Assembly: GCA_900545285.1 (NCBI GenBank)
Contig: UQYK01000055.1
Coordinates: 1-12,791, forward strand
Length of the DNA: 12,791 nt
DNA from: an uncultured Ruminococcus sp.
GTDB lineage: Bacteria; Bacillota; Clostridia; Oscillospirales; Ruminococcaceae
Direction: 5' to 3'
Part shown: positions 1-6,739 of the stretch, piece by piece
Position numbering within the stretch: position 1 is the first letter of the stretch
Layout of the letters: every line of letters begins with the position of its first letter
Notes under the pieces: generated by a model
What the model saw: only the letters and a program-made list of their open reading frames with translations
Told to the model about the DNA's origin: nothing
The model's database searches: none
Position numbers and translations under genes: made by a program

Positions 1-90
1 TGCGACCGACAGCCCGCCTGCGTATTTTTGCCTTGTCTGCAACAAAATTATGCTCAAAAATCCACATATATTTCTTGTGGAGAAAGGTTC
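1..90 (+). repeat. Palindromic repeat, copy 1 (right half, cut by window start)
   Basis: Positions 7-90 match 7192-7275 of the complete copy without gaps; by eye about 77 of 84 bases agree, and nearly all differences are transitions. The segment holds the central loop and the whole right arm and ends in GGTTC followed by TAA. The outer terminal repeat here is more decayed (GAGAAAGGTTC instead of GAAGACAGGTTC). It has no coding content and lies just beyond the dnaJ terminator. The left half is outside the window. Confidence 0.85.
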
Positions 91-108
91 TAAAATCACA
101 GATACCGC

Positions 109-146
109 AAAAAGGACTGCTGCCAGAGCCGGCAACAGTCCTTTTT
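109..146 (-). terminator. Intrinsic terminator of the dnaJ end of the heat-shock operon (bidirectional)
   Basis: An 11-bp stem (114-124 with 131-141, one G-T pair) closes a 6-nt loop and is flanked by A5 at 109-113 and T5 at 142-146. On the minus strand it begins 10 nt after the dnaJ stop and ends in a run of five T, so it fits the operon terminator. On the plus strand it is followed by TTTTTCTTTTT and would also stop transcription entering from the left. Confidence 0.9.
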
Positions 147-155
147 CTTTTTGCG

Positions 156-1319
156 TTACGCTTCAAAGCGCCGCTTTAATTTTTCAAAGAAGTTCTGACG
201 CTTCGCCTGGTTTTTTTCTTCCAGACAGTCATCAAACTTTTTCAGCAGTTCCTTCTGCTGTTTGGTCAGCCGCTTCGGCACTTCTACAACAACTGTAACA
301 TACTGGTCGCCGTAAGATTCCCGGCCTAAATACTTTACGCCTTCGCCCCGGAGACGGAACTTCGTACCGCTCTGTGTGCCTTCCGGAATCTCATATTCTA
401 CCTTGCCCTTGATGGTGGGCACGGTCACCTTGTCACCCAGGACAGCCTGTGCATAGGAAATCGGAATCTCACAGAAGATATCGTTGCCGCTGCGGGTAAA
501 GAGTTCATGGGGCCGAATGGTAACGGAAACGTTCAGATCTCCGTTCGGGCCGCCGTTCAGTCCGGCATCCCCCTGTCCGCTGACGCGGAGAATCTGTCCG
601 TTGTCGATTCCGGCCGGAATCTTGAGTTCAATGTCTGTGGTGACGCGCTGGCGGCCGCTGCCCCGGCACTTACTGCACGGATTGGTGACAATCTTGCCCT
701 TGCCGCCGCACCGCGGGCACACCTTTGTAGTAGAGATAACGCCAAACGGTGTCCGCTGGTTTACCCGGACAGAGCCCTGTCCGTGACACTCAGTACAGCT
801 GCTGGTTTTGGTGTTGGCATCTGCGCCGGTGCCGCTGCACTGATCGCATTTTACCATATGGGTGACGCGCATTTTCTTCTTTGCACCCTTGCAGGCTTCC
901 ATAAAGTCAATGGTCACATTGGCATTGACATCGCCGCCCCGGTGGGGGGCATTTGCGCTGGAAGCGGTGCTCCGGCCGCCGCCGAAACCACTGAATCCGC
1001 CGCCGAAAATGCTGTCGAAAATATCGCCTACATCTCCAAATCCGCCGAAACCACCGAATCCGCCTGCACCTGCGCCGCCGCCATAGTTGGGATCTACGCC
1101 GGCATGGCCGAACTGATCATAGCGTGCCCGTTTTTCAGAATCCGAGAGCACCTCATAGGCCTCGTTGATTTCCTTGAACTTTTCAGCTGCTTCCTTGTCA
1201 TCCGGGTGCAGATCGGGGTGATATTTCCGGGCCATGCTTTTAAAGGCTTTCTTGATTTCGTCCTCAGAAGCACCTTTTTTCAGCCCCAGCACTTCATAAT
1301 AATCCCGTTTTTCTGCCAT
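156..1319 (-). CDS. dnaJ: Chaperone protein DnaJ (Hsp40)
   Basis: This is the J-domain co-chaperone that delivers unfolded clients to DnaK and stimulates its ATPase in the cytoplasm. The 387-residue product has the full type I layout: J domain at about 5-70 with the HPD motif at 34-36, a Gly/Phe-rich stretch at about 79-115, four CxxCxGxG zinc-binding repeats (Cys pairs 158/161, 175/178, 201/204, 215/218), then the C-terminal client-binding domains. The start is set at 1319 because AAAGGAG lies 9 nt upstream (1329-1335). An in-frame ATG at 1352 would add 11 residues upstream of that site and is unlikely. It is the last gene of the operon, 186 nt after dnaK, and is followed by a strong terminator. 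Confidence 0.98.
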   Translation of the reverse strand: MAEKRDYYEVLGLKKGASEDEIKKAFKSMARKYHPDLHPDDKEAAEKFKEINEAYEVLSDSEKRARYDQFGHAGVDPNYGGGAGAGGFGGFGGFGDVGDIFDSIFGGGFSGFGGGRSTASSANAPHRGGDVNANVTIDFMEACKGAKKKMRVTHMVKCDQCSGTGADANTKTSSCTECHGQGSVRVNQRTPFGVISTTKVCPRCGGKGKIVTNPCSKCRGSGRQRVTTDIELKIPAGIDNGQILRVSGQGDAGLNGGPNGDLNVSVTIRPHELFTRSGNDIFCEIPISYAQAVLGDKVTVPTIKGKVEYEIPEGTQSGTKFRLRGEGVKYLGRESYGDQYVTVVVEVPKRLTKQQKELLKKFDDCLEEKNQAKRQNFFEKLKRRFEA

Positions 1320-1383
1320 GTCTGCTGGCTCCTTTCTGAAAAGCAGCCTCACAGAATCGGACTGCTCGTGATACAGCGATGCC

Positions 1384-1405
1384 GGGACAAGCCGAAGCCT
1401 GCCCC
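1384..1405 (-). other. Stable UUCG-loop hairpin between dnaK and dnaJ
   Basis: On the minus-strand transcript a 9-bp stem (two G-U pairs) is capped by a C-UUCG-G tetraloop, one of the most stable RNA loops known. No T run follows it, so it is not a typical terminator. It lies in the 186-nt dnaK-dnaJ spacer, which has no other gene, and may protect dnaK mRNA from 3' decay or mark a processing point. The stem is seen; the role is inferred. Confidence 0.6.
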
Positions 1406-1505
1406 GTCACCGTGTTCAGAAGCGCTGCGGCTTGTTTGCGGCAGCCGCTCCTGAAAATTTATGCCGGTTTCTCACACACTGCGGTGCAAGAATACCTTTG
1501 ATTTT

Positions 1506-3365
1506 TTAGACTTCCTTAAAGTCAGCGTCTACAACACCGTCATCGTTGCCGCCGCCGTTGTTCGGAGCGCTGCCGCCGCCGAATCCGGCACCTGCGCCGC
1601 CCATGTTCGGATCTGCGCCCGGCTGACCGCCGTTCTGCTGATACATCTTGGAGGACAGTGCATAGAATGCCTGCTGGAGTGCGTCAGACTTTTCCTTGAT
1701 TGCTGCGCTGTCGCTGCCGCCCAGAGCGGATTTCAGATCAGCGATCTTGGCTTCAATGTCAGACTTATCCGCAGCGTCTACCTTGTCACCGAATTCCTTC
1801 AGTGCATTTTCGCACTGGAAGCACAGACTTTCTGCATTGTTCTTGGTGTCCACGTCTTCCCGGCGCTTCTTATCCTCTTCGGCATACTGTTCTGCTTCCT
1901 TGACAGCCTTGTCGATATCATCCTTGGACATGTTGGTAGAAGCAGTGATCTTGATATCCTGTTCCTTGCCGGTGCCCAGATCCTTTGCAGTAACGTGTAC
2001 AATACCGTTCTGGTCGATATCGAAGGTTACTTCGATCTGCGGTACTCCTCTCGGAGCCGGAGCGATGCCGTCCAGACGGAAGGTGCCCAGCTGCTTGTTA
2101 TCCTTGGCAAATTCACGTTCACCCTGGAGGACAACGATATCTACCGCAGACTGATTGTCAGCAGCGGTGGAGAAGATCTGGCTCTTCTTGGTCGGGATTG
2201 TGGTGTTCCGCTCAATGATCTTGGTGCAGACACCGCCCATGGTTTCCAGACCCAGAGACAGCGGTGTAACGTCCAGCAGCAGCAGACCATCCTTGACGTC
2301 GCCGCCCAGGACGCCGCCCTGATATGCGGCACCCAGTGCTACGCATTCATCCGGGTTAATGCCCTTGAACGGTTCCTTGCCCAGCTTCTGGCGAACTGCT
2401 TCCTGTACAGCCGGGATTCTGGAAGAACCGCCGACCATCAGGATCTTGTTCAGTTCAGAAGCAGACAGGCCGCTGTCAGACAGAGCCTGCTGAACCGGGC
2501 CCATAGTTGCATCTACCAGATCCTTGGTCAGTTCATTGAACTTTGCAACAGTCAGGTTCATATCCAGATGCTTTGCACCAGTTGCGTCTGCGGTGATGAA
2601 CGGGATGTTGATGTTGGTTGTGGTGGTGGAGGACAGTTCGATCTTTGCCTTTTCTGCGGCATCCTTCAGACGCTGTACTGCCATCTTGTCAGCAGAGAGG
2701 TCAATGCCTTCGGTCTTCTTGAATTCATCTACCATCCAGTTGATGATTCTCTGGTCGAAGTCATCGCCGCCCAGACGGTTGTTACCGGCAGTTGCCAGTA
2801 CCTGCTGTACGCCGTCACCCATCTCAATGATAGAAACATCGAACGTACCGCCGCCCAGGTCATATACCATAACTCTCTGGTCGTCTTCCTTATCAATGCC
2901 GTAGGAAAGTGCAGCAGCAGTCGGCTCATTGATGATACGCTTTACATTCAGGCCGGCGATCTGTCCTGCGTCCTTGGTTGCCTGCCGCTGAGAGTCTGTG
3001 AAGTATGCCGGAACGGTGATAACGGCTTCTGTTACCGGCTGTCCCAGATATGCTTCTGCATCTGTTTTCAGCTTTTGCAGGATCATTGCAGAAATTTCCT
3101 GCGGTGTATACTTTTTATTGTCGATTGCAACCTTATAATCGCTGCCCATGTGACGCTTGATTGAAGAAATCGTGCGCTCCGGGTTTGCAATTGCCTGCCG
3201 CTTTGCAGTCTGGCCTACCAGACGCTCGCCGGTCTTGGAGAAGCCGACAACAGACGGTGTTGTTCTTGCACCCTCTGCGTTCGGGATGACAACTGCGTTG
3301 CCGCCTTCCATAACAGCGACACAAGAGTTTGTTGTACCCAGGTCAATACCAATAATTTTTCCCAT
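1506..3365 (-). CDS. dnaK: Chaperone protein DnaK (Hsp70)
   Basis: ATP-driven Hsp70 that binds and releases hydrophobic stretches of unfolded proteins, working with DnaJ and the exchange factor GrpE. The 619-residue product is full length. The ATPase domain shows the phosphate-1 motif GIDLGTTNS (6-14), INEPTAAALSYG (about 145-156) and the phosphate-2 motif DLGGGTFDVS (169-178). The interdomain linker is marked by LLLLDVTPLSLG, and the substrate domain ends in a Gly/Asn-rich tail closing with DADFKEV, as in many Gram-positive DnaK proteins. An AAAGGA site lies 10 nt before the ATG. The gene lies third after hrcA, behind a small lipoprotein gene, and two hairpins occupy the 92-nt leader in front of it. 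Confidence 0.99.
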   Translation of the reverse strand: MGKIIGIDLGTTNSCVAVMEGGNAVVIPNAEGARTTPSVVGFSKTGERLVGQTAKRQAIANPERTISSIKRHMGSDYKVAIDNKKYTPQEISAMILQKLKTDAEAYLGQPVTEAVITVPAYFTDSQRQATKDAGQIAGLNVKRIINEPTAAALSYGIDKEDDQRVMVYDLGGGTFDVSIIEMGDGVQQVLATAGNNRLGGDDFDQRIINWMVDEFKKTEGIDLSADKMAVQRLKDAAEKAKIELSSTTTTNINIPFITADATGAKHLDMNLTVAKFNELTKDLVDATMGPVQQALSDSGLSASELNKILMVGGSSRIPAVQEAVRQKLGKEPFKGINPDECVALGAAYQGGVLGGDVKDGLLLLDVTPLSLGLETMGGVCTKIIERNTTIPTKKSQIFSTAADNQSAVDIVVLQGEREFAKDNKQLGTFRLDGIAPAPRGVPQIEVTFDIDQNGIVHVTAKDLGTGKEQDIKITASTNMSKDDIDKAVKEAEQYAEEDKKRREDVDTKNNAESLCFQCENALKEFGDKVDAADKSDIEAKIADLKSALGGSDSAAIKEKSDALQQAFYALSSKMYQQNGGQPGADPNMGGAGAGFGGGSAPNNGGGNDDGVVDADFKEV

Positions 3366-3389
3366 AGTAATCTCTTCCTTTCTCTATCT

Positions 3390-3411
3390 CCGTCCGATTT
3401 TTTCCGGACGG
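3390..3411 (-). other. Hairpin in the dnaK leader
   Basis: Perfect 7-bp inverted repeat (CCGTCCG at 3390-3396, CGGACGG at 3405-3411) with an 8-nt loop, ending 8 nt upstream of the dnaK ribosome-binding site on the minus strand. With no T run on the minus side it is unlikely to terminate. It could set the 5' end or stability of a processed dnaK message. Confidence 0.6.
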
Positions 3412-3436
3412 GCAGATTTCATACATTTTATTTTAA

Positions 3437-3452
3437 CTGTCCTTTCGGACAG
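3437..3452 (-). other. GAAA-tetraloop hairpin after the lipoprotein gene
   Basis: On the minus strand CTGTCC and GGACAG form a 6-bp stem capped by a GAAA loop of the GNRA class. It starts 5 nt after the lipoprotein stop codon and is followed by an AT-rich tract without a clean T run. It may be a weak terminator or a 3' stabilising element; which one cannot be decided from sequence. Confidence 0.5.
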
Positions 3453-3457
3453 GGATT

Positions 3458-4120
3458 TTAGAGCATCAGTTCCTGCCGCAGTGCGGTCAGCTCTGTTTCT
3501 GAAAATCCGGTCTGTGTGCCCTGTGCATCGGTGCGGGAAGCATCCACCCGGTAGAGGAAGGTGCTGTCCGTGGTGATGCCGCAGAGCATGCTGCGCTGCT
3601 GTGCCGTATCGGTTATGATGCAGCAGCCCTGATCCACTGCCGAGGCCAGCGTATAGCCGCCTGCCGTCTGGAAAAAGTCCTGAAAGCCTTCTTCCGCAGA
3701 GGTGTAGGAGTTCAGAAAATACACCTGAATTTCTACAGTCTCTGTTCCGGCCTGTGCATCCTCCCGGCTGAACTGCTGGGTGTAAAACGGCGTTTTTTCA
3801 TCTGCCAGGAGAAGAATCTGCTGTAGATTCCACTGCGCGGTAAAGCTTTCCGGCGGCTCATAGAGGAGCACCTCCGGATACTGTTCTGCCATGGCAGCTT
3901 CAAAATCCAGACTGGATGCAAAAACCTGAATGTTGTCTCCGGAGCCGTCAGCACCTGTGGTTTCCTCCGGTGCATCAGCCACGGATTCAGCAGTTGTTTC
4001 CACCGGTGCGGCAGTGCTCTCGCCGGAGGACTGCTCCAGCTTTCCGGAGTCACAACCGGTCATCCATGCCATTGTCAGCAGCATGGCTGCCGTTACCAGA
4101 GACGCGGTCTTTTTCTTCAC
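3458..4120 (-). CDS. Small secreted lipoprotein of unknown function inside the heat-shock operon
   Basis: The product is 220 residues from a GTG start at 4120. That start is chosen because AAAGGAGG sits 7 nt upstream, whereas the in-frame ATG at 4156 lies inside the grpE coding region with no comparable site. Residues 1-23 form a lipoprotein signal: KKK, a hydrophobic stretch, then a WMTGC lipobox with Cys23 as the predicted lipidated residue. Residues 24 to about 58 are a Ser/Thr/Glu/Pro-rich linker, followed by a globular domain of about 160 residues with two adjacent cysteines (GCC). I recognise no family. The start lies 19 nt beyond the grpE stop, so it is co-transcribed and possibly translationally coupled. 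An extracytoplasmic protein inside a cytosolic chaperone operon is unexpected. Confidence 0.85.
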   Translation of the reverse strand: MKKKTASLVTAAMLLTMAWMTGCDSGKLEQSSGESTAAPVETTAESVADAPEETTGADGSGDNIQVFASSLDFEAAMAEQYPEVLLYEPPESFTAQWNLQQILLLADEKTPFYTQQFSREDAQAGTETVEIQVYFLNSYTSAEEGFQDFFQTAGGYTLASAVDQGCCIITDTAQQRSMLCGITTDSTFLYRVDASRTDAQGTQTGFSETELTALRQELML

Positions 4121-4139
4121 GCTTCTGCCTCCTTTCGGC

Positions 4140-4736
4140 CTACACAGAAACAGCAACCATTGCCGGACGGATCAGCCGGTCACCCAGCAAATAGCCCTTC
4201 TGGAATACCTCGCAGACCTTGTCGCTTTCAAAGTCGCTGTCGTCCACCTGCTTGATGGCGTTGTGCACCTTGGGATCGAAGGTTTCGCCCAGTGCAGCAA
4301 TCTCTGTAACGCCCAGCTTTTCAAATGCTTTCTGAATCTGTGCGAAGGTAAGCTCCACACCTTTTTTATAGTTCTCATCGGCACACGGTGCTTCCAGTGC
4401 CCGTTCAAAGCTGTCCATGACGTTCAGCAGTTCCTTGACACAGTCCACCTTTGCATCTCCGTAGATTTTTTTCTTTTCCTCGGCGGTGCGGTTCCGATAG
4501 TTCTGATACTCTGCCATCAGCCGCAGGTGCTGATCTTTCTGATCGGCCAGCTCTGCGTCCTTCTGTGCCAGGGCATCCTTGAGATCCTTTTTCTTTTTCT
4601 TTTTATCGTCCTTAACCGGTTCCTTTTCAGCGGCAGGAGCGGCTTCCGGTGCAGCTTCTTCGGCAGCAGCGGTTTTTGCTTCCTCCGGCTTTGTGGTTTC
4701 GGCTTCCTGTTTCAGATTGTCCTTTTCATGTTCCAT
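4140..4736 (-). CDS. grpE: Nucleotide exchange factor GrpE
   Basis: GrpE dimers open the DnaK nucleotide pocket and speed ADP release. The predicted protein has 198 residues: an acidic, alanine-rich N-terminal tail (to about 45), a Lys-rich patch, a long helical segment with the conserved LRLMAEYQNYRNRT stretch, and the C-terminal beta domain with FDPKVHNAI and GYLLGDRLIRPAMVAV. The ATG at 4736 is preferred: the AGAAAGGA site overlaps the hrcA stop and leaves a 10-nt spacer. A GTG three codons earlier (4745) would leave only 1 nt. The lipoprotein gene follows after 19 nt. Confidence 0.97.
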   Translation of the reverse strand: MEHEKDNLKQEAETTKPEEAKTAAAEEAAPEAAPAAEKEPVKDDKKKKKKDLKDALAQKDAELADQKDQHLRLMAEYQNYRNRTAEEKKKIYGDAKVDCVKELLNVMDSFERALEAPCADENYKKGVELTFAQIQKAFEKLGVTEIAALGETFDPKVHNAIKQVDDSDFESDKVCEVFQKGYLLGDRLIRPAMVAVSV

Positions 4737-4752
4737 GTCAGACACATCCTTT

Positions 4753-5817
4753 CTATGATTCTGCCGGCTGCTCCGGCTTCTGGATGAGTTCCAGCTCCGG
4801 GGGATCCGGTTCCTCTTCTGAAATCAGATGAGAGATCTTTTCCGTAAAATATTCAATGTAGGGGATGACCTTTGCATAGTTCAGCCGCATGGGACCGATG
4901 ACACCCAGGGAACCTGCGGTCTTGTCTCCCTTCTGATATTTTGACACAATCATGCTGGAGTTCCCGATGACAAAGTCGCTGCCCTCTTCTCCGAACATCA
5001 CCTTGATGCCCTGGAACGAGTCGTCCAGCAGCTGAGACAAATCCTGCTTGTGCATCACAAACTTTGCGACCTCTGCTTTGTCCAGTTCCTCACAGGAGAA
5101 GAGGTTCTGCTCGCCGCTGACATACAGCTCATTTTTTTGCAGATCCTTGGACATTTCGCAGATGCCCTGCACCAGGGGACTCAGCGTCATCATGTAAGTG
5201 CCTAGCGCAGTCACCATCTGATCCATTTTTTCTTCGGACAGATCTGCTATCGAGACACCCTCCAGATTTTCTTCCATGAAATGCTTGAAGAATTCCATGT
5301 GTTCGTGCGTCAGGTCAAATTGTAAGCGGCAGGCGCGGTTCTTAATCTTGCCGTCCGAGGTGATCAGAAGCACCACATACATCCGCTTTCCGGTGGGCAC
5401 AACGTCTACCTTTGTAATAACGGAATATTTCGGAGCCAGGTTAGAAACCACGGTTGCACATTTTGTGATCTGAGAAAGTGCGGTTGTGGCACTCTGCAAA
5501 ATCAGATCTTCTGTGAGCTGGGACTCATCTCCCAGCATTTCATCCAGCCGTTCCCGTTCTTCTTCCGGGAGGCGGGTGTCAGCGCCGATTTCTTCAATAT
5601 ACATCCGATAGCCGCTGAACGTAGGAACACGTCCTGCGGAGGCGTGGGGCTGCTCTAAGTAGCCCAGCTCTTCCAGCACTGCCATGTCGTTTCGGACAGT
5701 TGCCGCCGAAACGGTAATGTCCGGCAGCTGTGAGATCGTTTTGGATCCCACCGGTTCACCGGTGCGGATATACAAATCTACCACTGCGGATAAAATCTTT
5801 CGTTTTCTCGCATCCAC
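4753..5817 (-). CDS. hrcA: Heat-inducible transcription repressor HrcA
   Basis: HrcA binds CIRCE operators and represses the dnaK and groE operons; in the characterised systems GroEL helps keep it active. The product is 354 residues from the GTG at 5817, or 357 from an ATG at 5826. The GTG is preferred because AGAAAGG directly abuts the ATG but lies 9 nt before the GTG. The N-terminal winged helix is clear, with RTGEPVGSKTI and VSAATVRNDMAVLEELGYLEQPHASAGRVPT, followed by the GAF-like middle region and a C-terminal segment containing GSLGVIGPMRLNYAKVIPYI. It is the first gene of the operon, 37 nt downstream of a perfect CIRCE, so it represses itself. Confidence 0.97.
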   Translation of the reverse strand: MDARKRKILSAVVDLYIRTGEPVGSKTISQLPDITVSAATVRNDMAVLEELGYLEQPHASAGRVPTFSGYRMYIEEIGADTRLPEEERERLDEMLGDESQLTEDLILQSATTALSQITKCATVVSNLAPKYSVITKVDVVPTGKRMYVVLLITSDGKIKNRACRLQFDLTHEHMEFFKHFMEENLEGVSIADLSEEKMDQMVTALGTYMMTLSPLVQGICEMSKDLQKNELYVSGEQNLFSCEELDKAEVAKFVMHKQDLSQLLDDSFQGIKVMFGEEGSDFVIGNSSMIVSKYQKGDKTAGSLGVIGPMRLNYAKVIPYIEYFTEKISHLISEEEPDPPELELIQKPEQPAES

Positions 5818-5854
5818 GTCAACCATCCTTTCTGGCAGATTCGCTTTTCAAGTG

Positions 5855-5881
5855 TTAGCACTCATTGTCTCTGAGTGCTAA
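5855..5881 (-). promoter_or_regulatory. CIRCE operator (HrcA binding site)
   Basis: Perfect 9-bp arms TTAGCACTC (5855-5863) and GAGTGCTAA (5873-5881) with the standard 9-nt spacer. It starts 4 nt downstream of the hrcA -10 element, so it covers the predicted start point, the expected place for HrcA repression. No other CIRCE was seen in the window. Confidence 0.97.
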
Positions 5882-5885
5882 TATA

Positions 5886-5914
5886 AATTTACCATGATTC
5901 CACTCGATTGTCAA
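5886..5914 (-). promoter_or_regulatory. Sigma-A promoter of the hrcA operon
   Basis: On the minus strand a perfect -35 TTGACA (5909-5914) and a -10 TAAATT (5886-5891, 4 of 6) are separated by 17 bp. The CIRCE lies directly downstream, which supports this as the heat-shock operon promoter. Confidence 0.88.
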
Positions 5915-6037
5915 GCCATTTTTCAAACTTTGTAGATATGCACAAAATAGCGTCTTAAATTATAGAAAATATGTACAAATTTCAATCGTTTCCGCACAAA
6001 TTGAAAAAATGTCACCTTTTTGTCATGCAATATATAG
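5915..6037. other. AT-rich spacer between divergent promoters
   Basis: This is the core of the 316-nt noncoding region between hrcA and bioY. It is AT-rich, has no plausible gene, and holds a 7-bp inverted repeat (TTTCAAT at 5980-5986, ATTGAAA at 6000-6006) and a TGTCACC half-site (6010-6016) that recurs in the bioY operator. I see no further regulatory element. Confidence 0.5.
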
Positions 6038-6066
6038 TTGACACATCGGTAAAACTATGGTATAAT
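6038..6066 (+). promoter_or_regulatory. Consensus sigma-A promoter of bioY
   Basis: Both boxes are perfect: TTGACA at 6038-6043 and TATAAT at 6061-6066, separated by 17 bp. Such a strong promoter implies control by a repressor, and an inverted repeat lies at the predicted start point (about 6073). Confidence 0.95.
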
Positions 6067-6070
6067 ATCG

Positions 6071-6105
6071 TTTGTCACCTGTAATTTTTGAAAATTGGTG
6101 ACAGA
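6071..6105 (+). promoter_or_regulatory. BirA-like operator at the bioY start point
   Basis: TTTGTCACC (6071-6079) and GGTGACAGA (6097-6105) form an inverted repeat (8 of 9) around a 17-nt spacer, which itself contains AATTTT/AAAATT. The known BirA operator class has TTGTAAACC-type arms about 16 nt apart, so the architecture matches with a variant core. Position at the start point and the BioY gene downstream support biotin repression; the regulator is inferred. As RNA the same bases would form a hairpin. Confidence 0.6.
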
Positions 6106-6133
6106 ACAACACGCCGAAAGGATGGAATTACCT

Positions 6134-6739
6134 ATGAAAGAACAAGTACAGGAAACCATTTCCGCCGGAGAAAAAACAGCAGCGTCCGGCTCACAGCATC
6201 GAAAAATCGTGGCAATGGTGCAGATCGCGCTGTTTGCGGCGATTATTGCCATTTGTTCCTGGATTCAGATTTCGCTGACAGTGCCGTTTACCCTGCAAAC
6301 CTTTGCCGTATTCTGCACGCTGGGAATTCTGGGCGGAAAGAACGGAACGATTTCTGTTTTGCTGTATATTATATTAGGTGCAGTCGGTGTTCCGGTCTTT
6401 GCCGGATTCAGCGGCGGCGTTGGGGTACTGCTGGGAACAACCGGTGGCTACATCATCGGATTTTTGTTTACCGCACTGCTGTACTGGGCCATTACTCACT
6501 TCTTCGGGAATAAGCTGCCGGTGATGATCCTTGCCATGGCACTGGGACTTGTTGTGTGCTATGCCTTTGGTACTGCCTGGTTTATGCTGGTATACGCCCG
6601 TACCACCGGTGCAGTTGGCCTGATGACCGCGCTGGGCTGGTGCGTATTCCCGTTTATTTTGCCGGACTGCGTAAAGATTGCGCTGGCAATCCTTCTGGCA
6701 AAGCGGATTCCGAAGCATCTGGTACGGAGCAATGGTTAA
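6134..6739 (+). CDS. bioY: Biotin transporter substrate-binding subunit BioY
   Basis: BioY is the membrane S component that captures biotin and, in ECF transporters, works with shared EcfA/A'/T subunits. Those subunits are not encoded here. The 201-residue protein has a hydrophilic N-terminus, then about six hydrophobic segments. Family hallmarks are VPFTLQTFAVF, GGKNGTISVLLYIILGAVGVPVFAGF and GGVGVLLGTTGGYIIGF. The ATG at 6134 follows GAAAGGA with an 11-nt gap; in-frame ATGs at 6122 and upstream lie on or before that site. Transcription is from the consensus promoter at 6038-6066 under the candidate BirA site. The last codons overlap the next gene by 8 nt. Confidence 0.95.
   Translation: MKEQVQETISAGEKTAASGSQHRKIVAMVQIALFAAIIAICSWIQISLTVPFTLQTFAVFCTLGILGGKNGTISVLLYIILGAVGVPVFAGFSGGVGVLLGTTGGYIIGFLFTALLYWAITHFFGNKLPVMILAMALGLVVCYAFGTAWFMLVYARTTGAVGLMTALGWCVFPFILPDCVKIALAILLAKRIPKHLVRSNG

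Noticed and set aside
507..1454. A 315-codon plus-strand frame opposite dnaJ
   Set aside because: Antisense shadow of DnaJ; the Ala-rich repeats reflect the Gly/Phe and zinc-finger codons of the real gene.
1461..3164. A 567-codon open frame on the plus strand opposite dnaK
   Set aside because: It lies antisense to an unmistakable DnaK, has no family features, and its Cys/Leu-rich composition is what antisense translation of a highly expressed gene with biased codons gives.
4121..4156. Upstream ATG start for the lipoprotein at 4156
   Set aside because: It would lie within grpE, put 12 polar residues ahead of the signal peptide and ignore the AAAGGAGG site placed 7 nt before the GTG at 4120.
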